From Thalassovita gelatinovora (lineage in GTDB: Bacteria > Pseudomonadota > Alphaproteobacteria > Rhodobacterales > Rhodobacteraceae), in assembly GCF_001458355.1 (NCBI RefSeq), contig NZ_CYSA01000026.1:310001-374000 (forward strand): a DNA stretch of 64,000 nucleotides, in the 5' to 3' direction. Numbering within the stretch: the stretch's first letter is position 1; the number at the start of each line of letters is the position of its first letter. Shown piece by piece: positions 45,847 through 53,686 of the stretch. The position numbers and the translations under genes are program-made. The notes beneath the pieces were generated by a model. That model did not search any database, was not told where the DNA came from, and worked only from the letters and a program-made list of their open reading frames with translations.

Positions 45847-46295
45847 TGGCAAGGGTTTTCTTAGATGTAAACTTATTTGGCCAAGAATGGTTCGGGCCAA
45901 TAAAGGTCGAACTTCAAGAATGTAGTAGTGTTCGTTTTTCATATTCTAGAGTTCAAAAATTGCTTGATGAGCATCAGAAAAATGTGAAGGCGAAAACATT
46001 CTATCAAATTATGTCGCAGCTTAACCGTGTTGATGTTGCTGATTCTAATGCTGTCCAAAAAAGAATGGACAAGTTGCAGGAAAACAAAAAATGGAAAAAT
46101 GAAAAGGATTGTGATGATCCTCATATTTTTGCGATTGTTTATGAAATGCCAACGCCATATGTCTTTTCCTCAGATACAGATATGGCAAATTGCCGAAGAT
46201 GTATTCAAAATTCTGTGGATTCTAAATTTTGCCAATTTATCGTTATTGCTAGCGATGCTATTTATAGAAAGCACAGGCAAAAAGTTTTGAAATAG
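45846..46295 (+). CDS. PIN-like putative ribonuclease, partner of the ATPase
   Basis: A 149-residue protein with a PIN-domain-like layout: Asp7 in VFLDVNLF, acids in the middle (Asp41, Glu42), Asp90/Asp91 in CDDPHIFAIVYE, and Asp110/Asp112 in FSSDTDMANC, then a strand FCQFIVIAS. These acids match the metal-binding spacing of PIN nucleases, but overall similarity to a named family is not obvious. It begins by one-base overlap with the ATPase gene (TGATG) and shares its AT-rich composition, so the pair moves and works together. The C-terminus is Lys-rich (KHRQKVLK). Alternatively it is a non-catalytic PIN-fold adaptor. Confidence 0.7.
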   Translation: MARVFLDVNLFGQEWFGPIKVELQECSSVRFSYSRVQKLLDEHQKNVKAKTFYQIMSQLNRVDVADSNAVQKRMDKLQENKKWKNEKDCDDPHIFAIVYEMPTPYVFSSDTDMANCRRCIQNSVDSKFCQFIVIASDAIYRKHRQKVLK

Positions 46296-46457
46296 CAAGC
46301 CGTAGGGTGCGTACTCGCACGCACCATTGATCCCGCCGCCCTACATGTTGTGTGACCTTACACCCCTCCATCCACAGCAAGCCGTAGGGTGCGTGCTCGC
46401 ACGCACCACTCTTCCCGCTGTCCGATCTCCTGCGTGACATCACGCCCTCACCATCCA
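46294..46457. repeat. Two tandem imperfect copies of an 82-base palindromic unit
   Basis: The 33-base core GCAAGCCGTAGGGTGCGT..CTCGCACGCACCA occurs at 46294-46326 and 46376-46408 with one mismatch. The downstream parts (TCCCGC...GTGAC...CCC) also align, giving two units of about 82 bases. Each core folds as GGTGCGTG/CACGCACC. The first unit begins inside the stop codon of the PIN-like gene. It resembles dispersed palindromic elements of alphaproteobacteria. Confidence 0.75.
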
Positions 46458-46935
46458 AACTCCCCCTTTCCGACCAAACGCGAAGGGTAACCCCCGGCCG
46501 CGGGTGGGGGTGAAGTCCCCGCCGTCGTGCTGCAAGCGCGCCTCCGGCGTGACGGGGGCGGTCGGGGGCTGCCCGGCCTTCAGCCGGGCGGGTGCTCTGA
46601 TTTGAGCGTGGCGCTTCTGGCGCCGTTTTGGGATGGCCGTAGGCCGGGCTTCAGCCCGGCAAATCCCCGATCTCCGAAATCCCGCACGGGCTTATGGCCG
46701 CGATTGGCGGGCTGAAGCCCGCCCTACATCGCTGATCCCGGGCGGCCCGCAATGCCGGTCCGATTTCGATCCCGGCGCAAATCCGGCCGCGCCGCGCGGG
46801 TTAACAACCCGTTACCGGCATCTGTAGCGTTTGGCGCTGCAAATTGTACAAATCGCATCAAAAAACATTGCGCCAGATCAATCCGGACCTAGCTGATTAA
46901 GCGTAGCCTGAAGAAAACCAAGAAGGAGGCACCGG
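46458..46935. repeat. Gene-free zone with three CGGGCT-type hairpins
   Basis: No gene is supported here. Palindromes are GCCCGGC-CTTCA-GCCGGGC near 46571-46589, GCCGGGCT-TC-AGCCCGGC near 46643-46660 and GGCGGGCT-GA-AGCCCGCC at 46707-46724. The second lies in a GTAGGCCGGGCTTC context and the third is its inverted form (CCGCCCTAC side). These look like copies of one dispersed hairpin repeat. The last 100 bases are less GC-rich and probably carry the hpf promoter. Confidence 0.6.
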
Positions 46936-47247
46936 ATGCAAATCCAGATCAATACCGACCATAATATTCAGGGCGACGACCGGGTGGCCGAAGTCTGCGA
47001 ACAGATCGTCACCGACGCTTTGGCCCCCATATCTAGCCGTCTGACCCGGGTCGAGGTCCATATCAAGGATATTCGCGGTCCCAAGGGCGGTGAAGATATC
47101 CGCGCCACGGTCGAAGCCCGCCCCGAGGGTCTGCGCCCCTATGCCGCCCATCACGATGCGACCGACATCAAGGTGGCGCTGCGGCAGGCCGCGAAGAAGC
47201 TCAAGCAGCGCCTTGATGCCGAATTCGGCAAGCTGGCAAGTCACTGA
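46936..47247 (+). CDS. hpf: HPF/RaiA family ribosome-associated protein
   Basis: A 103-residue protein of the short hibernation-promoting-factor family, which binds the 30S decoding centre and slows translation. It starts MQIQINTDHNIQGDD and has SRLTRVEVHIKDIRGPKGG, IRATVEARPEG and DIKVALRQAAKKLKQRLD, the beta-alpha-beta layout of the family. It is shorter than long HPF and lacks the dimerising C-terminal domain. AGGAGG lies upstream of the ATG. It is transcribed alone, followed by a hairpin at 47262-47285. Confidence 0.87.
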   Translation: MQIQINTDHNIQGDDRVAEVCEQIVTDALAPISSRLTRVEVHIKDIRGPKGGEDIRATVEARPEGLRPYAAHHDATDIKVALRQAAKKLKQRLDAEFGKLASH

Positions 47248-47261
47248 TTCTAGTTATAAAA

Positions 47262-47285
47262 ATCGGCCCGTTTTCGAGCGGGCCG
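47262..47285 (+). terminator. Likely terminator of hpf
   Basis: CGGCCCG and CGGGCCG flank an 8-base loop 15 bases after the hpf stop. A mixed T-rich stretch (GTATTGTTT) follows. Confidence 0.6.
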
Positions 47286-47405
47286 GTATTGTTTCCATTT
47301 AGGAAACGCTGCATTTCCCAATATTCGCCTTTGACATGTGCAACCGGTCATTTACCCTGTCCGCACTGCTATTTAACGCCTTTCCATTGTTCCGAAGGGG
47401 GTCCC

Positions 47406-47681
47406 ATGACCACATTTCACAAACTTGCCCTGCTCAGCCTCGCCGCGCTCCTGCCCGCCGCCGCGCAGGCCGAACCTAGGATTTATGCTTATGACTCCCC
47501 TGCCAACTACTGCCCGCAGGGATTGCAGCCGATTCAGATCAATGGCGTGATCTGCTGCGGCACCCCGAACCAACCGGTCAGCTATCAATCGATGATGCGG
47601 GAAAATTCAACGCGCAGAAGCACTTATCGCGCATCTCGCGCGATCTGCCCAGAAGGGCAAAAGGGCTGCTACATGCAGTAA
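47406..47681 (+). CDS. Small secreted hypothetical protein with four or five Cys
   Basis: Unrecognised family. The 91-residue product opens with a clear signal peptide (HKLALLSLAALLPAAAQA), giving a mature part of about 70 residues. The cysteines are in NYCPQG, VICCGT, AICPEG and KGCYM, suggesting disulfides or metal binding in the periplasm. I chose the ATG at 47406 with AAGGGGG upstream; a longer in-frame start lacks a signal. It stands alone between hpf and a convergent cspA. Confidence 0.7.
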   Translation: MTTFHKLALLSLAALLPAAAQAEPRIYAYDSPANYCPQGLQPIQINGVICCGTPNQPVSYQSMMRENSTRRSTYRASRAICPEGQKGCYMQ

Positions 47682-47728
47682 GCCCGCTGTATTCGGGTGA
47701 CGGGGGCCGTCACCCGGTCAGTTCTGTC

Positions 47729-47935
47729 TCAAAGCAGTTTGAGGTCGCCTGCCATCTGACGGCCATCTCGGCCATCAGCCAGGTCGTATTCGACCTTCTG
47801 ATCATCGGCCAGCCCGGTCAATCCTGACCGTTCGACTGCCGAGATGTGAACAAATACATCCTTGCCACCGTCATCGGGGGCGATGAAACCATAACCTTTG
47901 GTGGTATTGAACCATTTCACGGTGCCCGTCGGCAT
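47729..47935 (-). CDS. cspA: Cold-shock-like RNA/DNA-binding protein
   Basis: A 68-residue cold-shock domain protein that binds single-stranded RNA and may melt mRNA structure. The RNP1 motif is KGYGFIAPDDG and the RNP2 motif is DVFVHISAV. Length and start (MPTGTVKWFNTTKGYGF) are standard. The ATG at 47935 is supported by an AAGGAGACACGG leader. About 220 bases of leader precede the divergent arsC-like gene. Whether expression is cold-induced is not visible. Confidence 0.93.
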   Translation of the reverse strand: MPTGTVKWFNTTKGYGFIAPDDGGKDVFVHISAVERSGLTGLADDQKVEYDLADGRDGRQMAGDLKLL

Positions 47936-48154
47936 TTCCGTGTCTCCTTCTTGTCGTCTTCCCCCTGTGAATGCGGGGCCCATGTTCCACCGGCCTGACA
48001 ATGCTGTTGAAAATAAAACAACTTAAACGAACCCTGCTTTCGCCAATGTCACGATTCGAGCATTGCAGCGGGAATGTAAAAATCAAGCAAAACAGGGGTG
48101 ATTGCCGCAGATATGCACGCTATTGATGCAAAAACGACGGTTTGAAGGTGAGAT

Positions 48155-48475
48155 ATGAAAATTTACGGGCTGAAAAATTGCGATACCTGCCGCAAGGCGG
48201 CCAAGGCGCTGCCAGCGGCCGAACTGGTCGATATCCGGGCCACGCCATTGGAACCGGCGCTACGCCAAGCGGCCCATGCGCGTTTCGGTGCCGCGCTGCT
48301 GAACACCCGGTCGACCACTTGGCGCGGTCTGGACGACGCGGAACGGTCACGCCCGGCGCTGGATCTTCTGGCCGACCACCCGGCCCTGATGAAACGGCCG
48401 CTGATCGTGGATGATCAGGGCGCGCTGCATCTGGGCTGGGGCAAGGACGTACAGGCGGCATTGCTTGGCAAATAG
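48155..48475 (+). CDS. ArsC/Spx family protein
   Basis: A 106-residue thioredoxin-fold protein of the ArsC/YffB-Spx family. The N-terminal YGLKNCDTCRKAAKAL carries a CxxC motif, with a cis-Pro segment near KRPLIVD. It lacks the full ArsC Arg set, so arsenate reductase activity is not assured; YffB-like proteins are glutathione-dependent or of unknown role. It is followed 45 bases on by a small membrane protein, possibly in one operon. Confidence 0.83.
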   Translation: MKIYGLKNCDTCRKAAKALPAAELVDIRATPLEPALRQAAHARFGAALLNTRSTTWRGLDDAERSRPALDLLADHPALMKRPLIVDDQGALHLGWGKDVQAALLGK

Positions 48476-48520
48476 GCCGAACATGCTTATCTGCCGTAAC
48501 GGACCAATGGAGGGTCGAAA

Positions 48521-48889
48521 ATGCGCAACGCGGCTTTGATGCTGGGGGTGATCGGCGGGATCATCGGGATGATCGTCGGCTTTTTCAGCTTCGGCTATAC
48601 CGAAGTGATCGACCGTTACGGCGAAGTCGAAGGGATGTTCGAACAGGTGTCGAATGTTCAACTGATCCGGGTTTCCAGCTTCGCCGCCCCTTTGCTGGCG
48701 ATTGCTGGCGGCGCGATGGCGCGGGCGCGGGCGTTGTGGGGCGGTGTCCTGATGCTGCTATCGGCGGCGGGGATGATGTATGCCTTTGGCTTCAACGCTT
48801 TCACCATGTTCCCGATCGGCTTTGTCGGGGTTGGTGGTTTGCTGGCTATCGCGGCTGGGAAACCGGATGAACCAAAGCCGCATTTCTAA
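48521..48889 (+). CDS. Small membrane protein, unrecognised
   Basis: A 122-residue integral membrane protein with three or four helices (LMLGVIGGIIGMIVGFFSF, VSSFAAPLLAIAGGAMARA, GVLMLLSAAGMMYAFGF, GFVGVGGLLAIAAG). I do not recognise the family beyond a DUF4064-like layout. Its 3' end overlaps the convergent doxX gene by 44 bases, which could cause transcript interference. It may be co-transcribed with the ArsC-like gene. Confidence 0.65.
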   Translation: MRNAALMLGVIGGIIGMIVGFFSFGYTEVIDRYGEVEGMFEQVSNVQLIRVSSFAAPLLAIAGGAMARARALWGGVLMLLSAAGMMYAFGFNAFTMFPIGFVGVGGLLAIAAGKPDEPKPHF

Positions 48890-49424
48890 GCAATAGCCGG
48901 TCCAGCGACAGCGGTCCGGCCCCCTTCACCACCAGCACCACCAGCGCCAGTATCCAGAAACCACGCTGATCCAGGATCACCCCGTCGGGCATCCGGTCGA
49001 ACCAGGCCCCAAGCGTTTCAATATGCTTGATGCCGCCATGGCCGAACAAATCGGTCAGCGATTGGACCGCGATGAATCCGATCATGCCCAGCGACGCCAG
49101 ACGGGTGAACAGCCCCAAAACGATCAGCACGGGCAGCAGGAATTCGGCCCAGGTTCCGGCCACCACCACCGCCCAATGAAGCAGGCTCAGCTGGCCGCTG
49201 TCATAGCCGACCGCTTCGAAAGCCTTGGGGAAAATCTGCGCATAGGCTCCGGTCGAAGGGCTGAGAAAACCGAATATCCCATCACCCAGCTTGGTCGCCG
49301 CCGAGGCCCAGAAATAGCCCGTCAAAACAGCGGCGAACAGGAACCGCGCCAGCGTAGGCAGGACCCATTCGGCCCGGTTCAACCGACCTGCGAAAGAATG
49401 ATAAATCTGGATCAGGGCGGTCAT
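48846..49424 (-). CDS. DoxX family membrane protein
   Basis: A 192-residue DoxX-type membrane protein with four helices (LPTLARFLFAAVLTGYFWASA, WAVVVAGTWAEFLLPVLIVLG, LASLGMIGFIAVQSLTDLFG, WILALVVLVVKGAG). DoxX proteins often accompany bufferin-type genes and may support quinone-linked or redox functions. It overlaps the preceding gene (bufC) by ATGA, so it is the last member of that operon. Its 3' end overlaps a convergent small membrane gene. Confidence 0.85.
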   Translation of the reverse strand: MTALIQIYHSFAGRLNRAEWVLPTLARFLFAAVLTGYFWASAATKLGDGIFGFLSPSTGAYAQIFPKAFEAVGYDSGQLSLLHWAVVVAGTWAEFLLPVLIVLGLFTRLASLGMIGFIAVQSLTDLFGHGGIKHIETLGAWFDRMPDGVILDQRGFWILALVVLVVKGAGPLSLDRLLLRNAALVHPVSQPR

Positions 49425-50164
49425 GTCGCGTCCTCCACGTCGATATCAGTCAGCGCGGATTGCGCCAAAAGCAGTCCTATCACCTGTCCCAGATCGGCGT
49501 CGGGCGCGCGGGTCATCGCTTCGGCAAGCATCGCTCCAGAAAGCAAAGAAGCGATTAACCTTGCGTCCGCTTGGGTCAGTGGGTGCAATTCGGGATCGTA
49601 ATGCGGCCTTGTGACCAGCACCGGCTGTGCGGTGCCGGGTGGGGCCAGGGCATCTGCGTTCAACGCCTTTTCGCGGATCGACCAGATCGGCCAATCGGAT
49701 CGGATCAAGCGCACCGCAGGCGCAAACATCAACCGGGCACGGTTCAGCGCATCGGGCGCAGTCTCTGCCAATTGCGCCGGGTCAATCGTGGTCACGTCGG
49801 CGGCGTGATAGGATTGCCGCATTGCATATTCCAACCGCGCCACATCGGGTAAATATCCCAATGATTCCAATGATGAAATGGCGGCGATATAATCGGCAAA
49901 GCTGTCCCCGTAGAGCATCATCACCGGCGATTTTGGCGGCTGGGCACGCAGATATCCCTGCGCCACCGTTTCAAAATTACGCGTACCCAACAGCCGGGCG
50001 GTGGCCGGAAATCCGGTTTCCAGCGCCTCTTTCAGCGATACCGCGACATTGTTGCGATAAACGGAAAACCGTTTGCCTGCCGGACGGCCCGCACTGTCGG
50101 TTAACCCGTTTGGAACGGGCTGTGACGGGTCCAGCAGGGCGGTGCGAAATTCTGTCTGGGTCAT
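49421..50164 (-). CDS. MNIO partner protein (DUF2063, BufC-like)
   Basis: A 247-residue protein of the DUF2063 family (PF09836), the usual partner of the MNIO enzyme that helps bind the peptide precursor. Visible features are the N-terminal FRTALLDPSQPVPNGLTD, RFSVYRNNVAVSLKEALETGFPATARLLG, and YGDSFADYIAAIS...LGYLPDVARLEYA. It starts by ATGA overlap with bufB and ends by overlap with doxX. With bufA and bufB it forms a bufferin-type RiPP module. Confidence 0.88.
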   Translation of the reverse strand: MTQTEFRTALLDPSQPVPNGLTDSAGRPAGKRFSVYRNNVAVSLKEALETGFPATARLLGTRNFETVAQGYLRAQPPKSPVMMLYGDSFADYIAAISSLESLGYLPDVARLEYAMRQSYHAADVTTIDPAQLAETAPDALNRARLMFAPAVRLIRSDWPIWSIREKALNADALAPPGTAQPVLVTRPHYDPELHPLTQADARLIASLLSGAMLAEAMTRAPDADLGQVIGLLLAQSALTDIDVEDAT

Positions 50165-51012
50165 GCTGGCACCCGGGTCAGCGCAGCAGCGGCGCGGGAC
50201 GCTTCGGCGGCCAGCGTGGCCCAGTCGGGCACATCGGTGTCCCATTCGATCAGGGTCGGACGCGGCCCGGCGCGGTCCAGCACATGATCCAGCAGGGTCC
50301 AGACCGGATCGGCCACTTCGCGCCCGTGACTGTCGATCAGCAACGGCGCCCCGTGGTCGTCCTGATCCTCGTCATGGCCGCCCAGATGGATTTCCCCAAC
50401 CTGATCAAGCGCGAAAGCATCGACATAAGCGCAGGGATCATAATTCAGGTTTGTGGCCGAAACGAAGATGTTGTTGACGTCCAGCAGCAGCCCGCAATCG
50501 GTCCGTTTCGCCACTTCGGCCAAAAACGCCGGTTCGTCATAGCTCGACGCCGCAAAGGCCAGATAAGAAGACGGGTTTTCCAGCAGCATGCGCCGCCCGA
50601 TCACATCCTGCACTTGGTCGATATGGTCGCAGACACGCTGCAACGTCGTCTGCGTATAGGGCAGCGGCAACAGATCGTTCAGAAACGCGCTGTCATGGGT
50701 CGACCAGGCCAGATGTTCGGAAAAACTGGCCGGATTCAGCCAGTCGCACAGATGCTTCAACCGGGTCAGATGGTCGGTGTCCAGCGCCGTTTCGCCGCCG
50801 ATTGACAATCCGACACCATGCACCGAAATCGGGAAACGGTCGGCCAGATGACGCAACTGCGCAATCGGGCGACCACCGTCGCCCATGTAATTTTCGGCGT
50901 GGATTTCCAACCAACTGACCGATCCCGGATCGGTGAGAATATCGCTATAGTGCTGTGGCTTGTATCCGACGCCCGGCGCGGCGGGCAGGGTTGTTTTGGC
51001 ATGGTCGAACAT
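50161..51012 (-). CDS. MNIO family peptide-modifying oxidase (DUF692, BufB-like)
   Basis: A 283-residue multinuclear non-haem iron oxidase (TIM-barrel, DUF692). Family members oxidise cysteine side chains in peptide precursors to oxazolone/thiooxazole-type groups. Likely metal ligands appear in SWLEIHAENY, VHGVGLSIGG, LLLENPSSYLAF-like region MLLENPSSY, LLLDVNNIFVSATN, VGEIHLGGHDED and TLIEWDTDVP. I chose the ATG at 51012 (MFDHAKTTLPAAPGVGYK). It sits downstream of bufA past a terminator-like hairpin and overlaps bufC. Confidence 0.9.
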   Translation of the reverse strand: MFDHAKTTLPAAPGVGYKPQHYSDILTDPGSVSWLEIHAENYMGDGGRPIAQLRHLADRFPISVHGVGLSIGGETALDTDHLTRLKHLCDWLNPASFSEHLAWSTHDSAFLNDLLPLPYTQTTLQRVCDHIDQVQDVIGRRMLLENPSSYLAFAASSYDEPAFLAEVAKRTDCGLLLDVNNIFVSATNLNYDPCAYVDAFALDQVGEIHLGGHDEDQDDHGAPLLIDSHGREVADPVWTLLDHVLDRAGPRPTLIEWDTDVPDWATLAAEASRAAAALTRVPA

Positions 51013-51040
51013 GGTGGCCGATCCTCCCGGTATTGCAAAA

Positions 51041-51063
51041 GGGGCGGGGATCATCCCCGCCCC
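51041..51063 (-). terminator. Attenuator-like hairpin between bufA and bufB
   Basis: GGGGCGGGG-ATCAT-CCCCGCCCC is a perfect 9-bp GC stem. Read on the minus strand it is followed by TTTT (A-run 51037-51040). It lies between the bufA stop and the bufB start in the same operon, so it should lower enzyme expression relative to precursor. Confidence 0.75.
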
Positions 51064-51071
51064 AAATGGTC

Positions 51072-51383
51072 TTAGCCGTCCATCGGCAGGTCACGGTCCA
51101 GCGCTTCCAGCGAACCGTGACGCATGCCGCCATCGGCCATGGCGGGCAGTTCGATATCCATGCAGGTGCCAGCATCGACCAGAGACCAGGCATTGCCTTG
51201 ATAATCGACCTTCGAGGTGCCGGCACAGGTGGTTCCGGGGCCGGCGGCGCAATCATTTTGCCCTGCCATCGACACACCAAAGCATTTTTCCTTGGCACCT
51301 TCGGCAGAGGCGGTAGTGGTATGGGCGGACAGTGCGGCAGCGACGGCACCTACAACGGCGAGGGTTTTTATGGTGTTGGACAT
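51072..51383 (-). CDS. Bufferin-type RiPP precursor (DUF2282, BufA1-like)
   Basis: A 103-residue exported peptide precursor. A signal segment ([21 protein letters not shown]) is followed by a core with four cysteines, Cys34 in KEKCFGV, Cys45 in GQNDCAAG, Cys53 in [17 protein letters not shown] and Cys74 in GTCMD. This matches the DUF2282 (bufferin) pattern. Characterised bufferins are modified by an MNIO enzyme and chelate copper. A 29-residue tail ([20 protein letters not shown] onward) is longer than the minimal core. It is the first gene of bufA-bufB-bufC-doxX. Copper binding here is inference. Confidence 0.87.
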   Translation of the reverse strand: MSNTIKTLAVVGAVAAALSAHTTTASAEGAKEKCFGVSMAGQNDCAAGPGTTCAGTSKVDYQGNAWSLVDAGTCMDIELPAMADGGMRHGSLEALDRDLPMDG

Positions 51384-51410
51384 TTCTCTTCCCTTTCGGT
51401 TTTAATTCAG

Positions 51411-51476
51411 ATCGCTTCGAAGCGATGACTAAAAGGTAGGGAATAGAAGGTGTCACAGGCCACTCACGTGCCTGTG
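51411..51476. promoter_or_regulatory. Inverted repeats in the bufA upstream region
   Basis: A perfect 16-base palindrome ATCGCTTCGAAGCGAT (51411-51426) lies about 27 bases before the bufA start. A second inverted repeat, CACAGGC-N9-GCCTGTG (51454-51476), lies further upstream. Either could be a repressor or sigma-linked operator, or an mRNA hairpin. No regulator gene is adjacent. Confidence 0.45.
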
Positions 51477-51531
51477 TATCACGCGCGCGTGTCACGGCGT
51501 GATTGGCAGATACCCAATTGGGGCGATTTAA

Positions 51532-51578
51532 CCCAAAAATATTACGGCCCGCGGCGGGATTTCCGTCGCGGGCCGTGA
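51532..51578 (-). terminator. Rho-independent terminator of thrS
   Basis: ACGGCCCGCG (51544-51553) pairs with CGCGGGCCGT (51567-51576). Read on the minus strand, AATATTTTTGGG follows. It lies 18 bases beyond the thrS stop. Confidence 0.85.
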
Positions 51579-51594
51579 ATTATTTTCGATTTTG

Positions 51595-53541
51595 TTACAG
51601 AAGATCGGGCGGCGTCGCTTCGATCTTCAAGGAACTCACGATCTCGTCCAGCGATGTAACAGAGGTTTGCTTTTCGCCCAGACGGCGCACTGACACGGTG
51701 CCTTCTTCGACTTCCTTCAGGCCGCAGGCCAAGATGACCGGCACCTTGCCCAAGCTGTGTTCGCGGACCTTGTAGTTGATCTTTTCGTTGCGCAAATCGG
51801 CTTCAGCGCGGATACCTTCGGCTTGCAGGGCGGCCACGACTTCGCGGCAATACGCGTCGGCATCCGACACGATCGAAGCGACCACCACCTGACGCGGCGC
51901 AAGCCAGAACGGCAATTTGCCAGCATGTTCTTCGATCAGGATACCAATGAAGCGCTCGAAACTGCCCAGCGTCGCACGGTGCAGCATCACCGGACGGTGT
52001 TTTTCCCCGTCCGACCCGATGTAATTGGCATCCAACCGTTCCGGCAGCACGAAATCCACCTGCAAGGTGCCGCATTGCCAATCACGACCGATCGCGTCGG
52101 TCAGCACGAATTCAAGCTTGGGACCGTAAAACGCGCCTTCGCCGGGGTTCAATTCGATATCGTTGGTCACTTTGCGGGTGGCAGACAACAGCGCCTGTTC
52201 GGCGCGATCCCAAACCGCATCGGACCCGGCCCGCGTGTCGGGGCGGTCGGAAAACTTGATCTTGTAGCTGGGAAATCCAAGATCGCTGTAAATCTCGCTC
52301 AGAAAGCCGATGAATTTTTCGGTCTCTGCCGCGATCTGGCCTTCTTCGCAGAAAATATGCGCATCGTCCTGAGTGAACCCGCGCACCCGCATGATGCCAT
52401 GCAATGCGCCCGATGGTTCATAGCGGTTGCACGACCCGAATTCGGCCATCCGCAGCGGCAGATCGCGGTAGGATTTCAAACCCTGATTGAAGATCTGCAC
52501 GTGACACGGGCAGTTCATCGGCTTCAGCGCGTTGATCGCCTTTTCGCGGGCATGTTCTTCGTCCACTTCGACGATGAACATGTTTTCCTGGTATTTTTCC
52601 CAATGGCCGCTGGCTTCCCACAGTTTGCGGTCGACCACCTGCGGCGTGTTGACCTCGACATAGCCGCCCTTTTGCTGCTGGCGGCGCATGTAATCTTGCA
52701 ACGTGGTATAGATGAGCCATCCGTTCGGGTGCCAGAAGATCTGACCGGGGGCTTCTTCCTGCATGTGGAACAGGTTCATTTCGCGGCCCAGCTTGCGGTG
52801 GTCGCGCTTGGCGGCTTCCTCCAGCATGGTCATATGCGCTTTCAGCGCCTTGCGGTCCTTGAAAGCAACGCCGTAAATCCGCTGCAGCATCGGCCGGGTA
52901 TTGTCGCCCAGCCAATAGGCCCCGGCCACATGGGTCAGCTTGAACCCATCGGCAGGCAATTGCCCGGTGCTTTGCAAATGCGGGCCGCGGCACAGGTCCA
53001 TCCATTCGCCATGCCAATACATCCGCAGGTCTTCACCTTCAGGAATGCGGTCGATCAGTTCGATCTTATAAGGTTCGTGGCTGCCGCGATAATGCTCAAT
53101 CGCGCGGGCCCGGTCCCAGACTTCAGTCTTCACGTCGTCGCGGGCGTTGATAATGTCTTTCATCCGCGCTTCGATCCGGCCCAGATCTTCGGGGGTAAAC
53201 GGTTCTTCGCGGTCGAAATCGTAAAACCAGCCGTAATCGCGGACCGGGCCGATGGTGACTTTGACATCGGGCCAGATATCCTGCACCGCGCGGGCCATGA
53301 CGTGGGCCAGATCGTGCCGGATCAGTTCCAGCGCCGGGGCATCATCCTGCATCGTGTTGATTGCAATGCTGGCGTCTTCTTTGATCGGCCATTGCAAATC
53401 CCAATGCTGCCCGTTCACGGACGCGCTGATCGCTTTTTTCGACAGGGATTTGGAAATGTCGGCAGCGATTTCGGCGGCGGTGATCCCGGCCTCGAATTTG
53501 CGTGCATTGCCATCGGGGAAAGTAAGAGTGACTTCAGCCAT
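51595..53541 (-). CDS. thrS: Threonyl-tRNA synthetase
   Basis: Charges tRNA-Thr and edits seryl-tRNA. The 648-residue class II synthetase has an N-terminal TGS domain ([15 protein letters not shown]) and an editing domain with [15 protein letters not shown] (HxxxH-like His) and [10 protein letters not shown]. The catalytic core carries the zinc Cys/His in [24 protein letters not shown] and motif 2 [26 protein letters not shown]. The C-terminal anticodon-binding domain ends [16 protein letters not shown] lies upstream of the ATG. It ends at a strong terminator. Confidence 0.98.
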   Translation of the reverse strand: MAEVTLTFPDGNARKFEAGITAAEIAADISKSLSKKAISASVNGQHWDLQWPIKEDASIAINTMQDDAPALELIRHDLAHVMARAVQDIWPDVKVTIGPVRDYGWFYDFDREEPFTPEDLGRIEARMKDIINARDDVKTEVWDRARAIEHYRGSHEPYKIELIDRIPEGEDLRMYWHGEWMDLCRGPHLQSTGQLPADGFKLTHVAGAYWLGDNTRPMLQRIYGVAFKDRKALKAHMTMLEEAAKRDHRKLGREMNLFHMQEEAPGQIFWHPNGWLIYTTLQDYMRRQQQKGGYVEVNTPQVVDRKLWEASGHWEKYQENMFIVEVDEEHAREKAINALKPMNCPCHVQIFNQGLKSYRDLPLRMAEFGSCNRYEPSGALHGIMRVRGFTQDDAHIFCEEGQIAAETEKFIGFLSEIYSDLGFPSYKIKFSDRPDTRAGSDAVWDRAEQALLSATRKVTNDIELNPGEGAFYGPKLEFVLTDAIGRDWQCGTLQVDFVLPERLDANYIGSDGEKHRPVMLHRATLGSFERFIGILIEEHAGKLPFWLAPRQVVVASIVSDADAYCREVVAALQAEGIRAEADLRNEKINYKVREHSLGKVPVILACGLKEVEEGTVSVRRLGEKQTSVTSLDEIVSSLKIEATPPDLL

Positions 53542-53686
53542 TGCTTGGCCTCCTCGTCAGTTTGGCGCCCACGGAACGCCCGGTTGCGGGTATGTATGTT
53601 CGCGCCCTTATTGCTTGGACGGCACCGGCAAGTCAAGCAAGCCAGAAGATCACCGCCGAATGGATGGAATGCGTTGCGCGAAGGAC

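Noticed and set aside
46294-46457. CRISPR array
   Set aside because: There are only two units, about 82 bases long and palindromic, with spacer parts that also align to each other. No cas gene is near.
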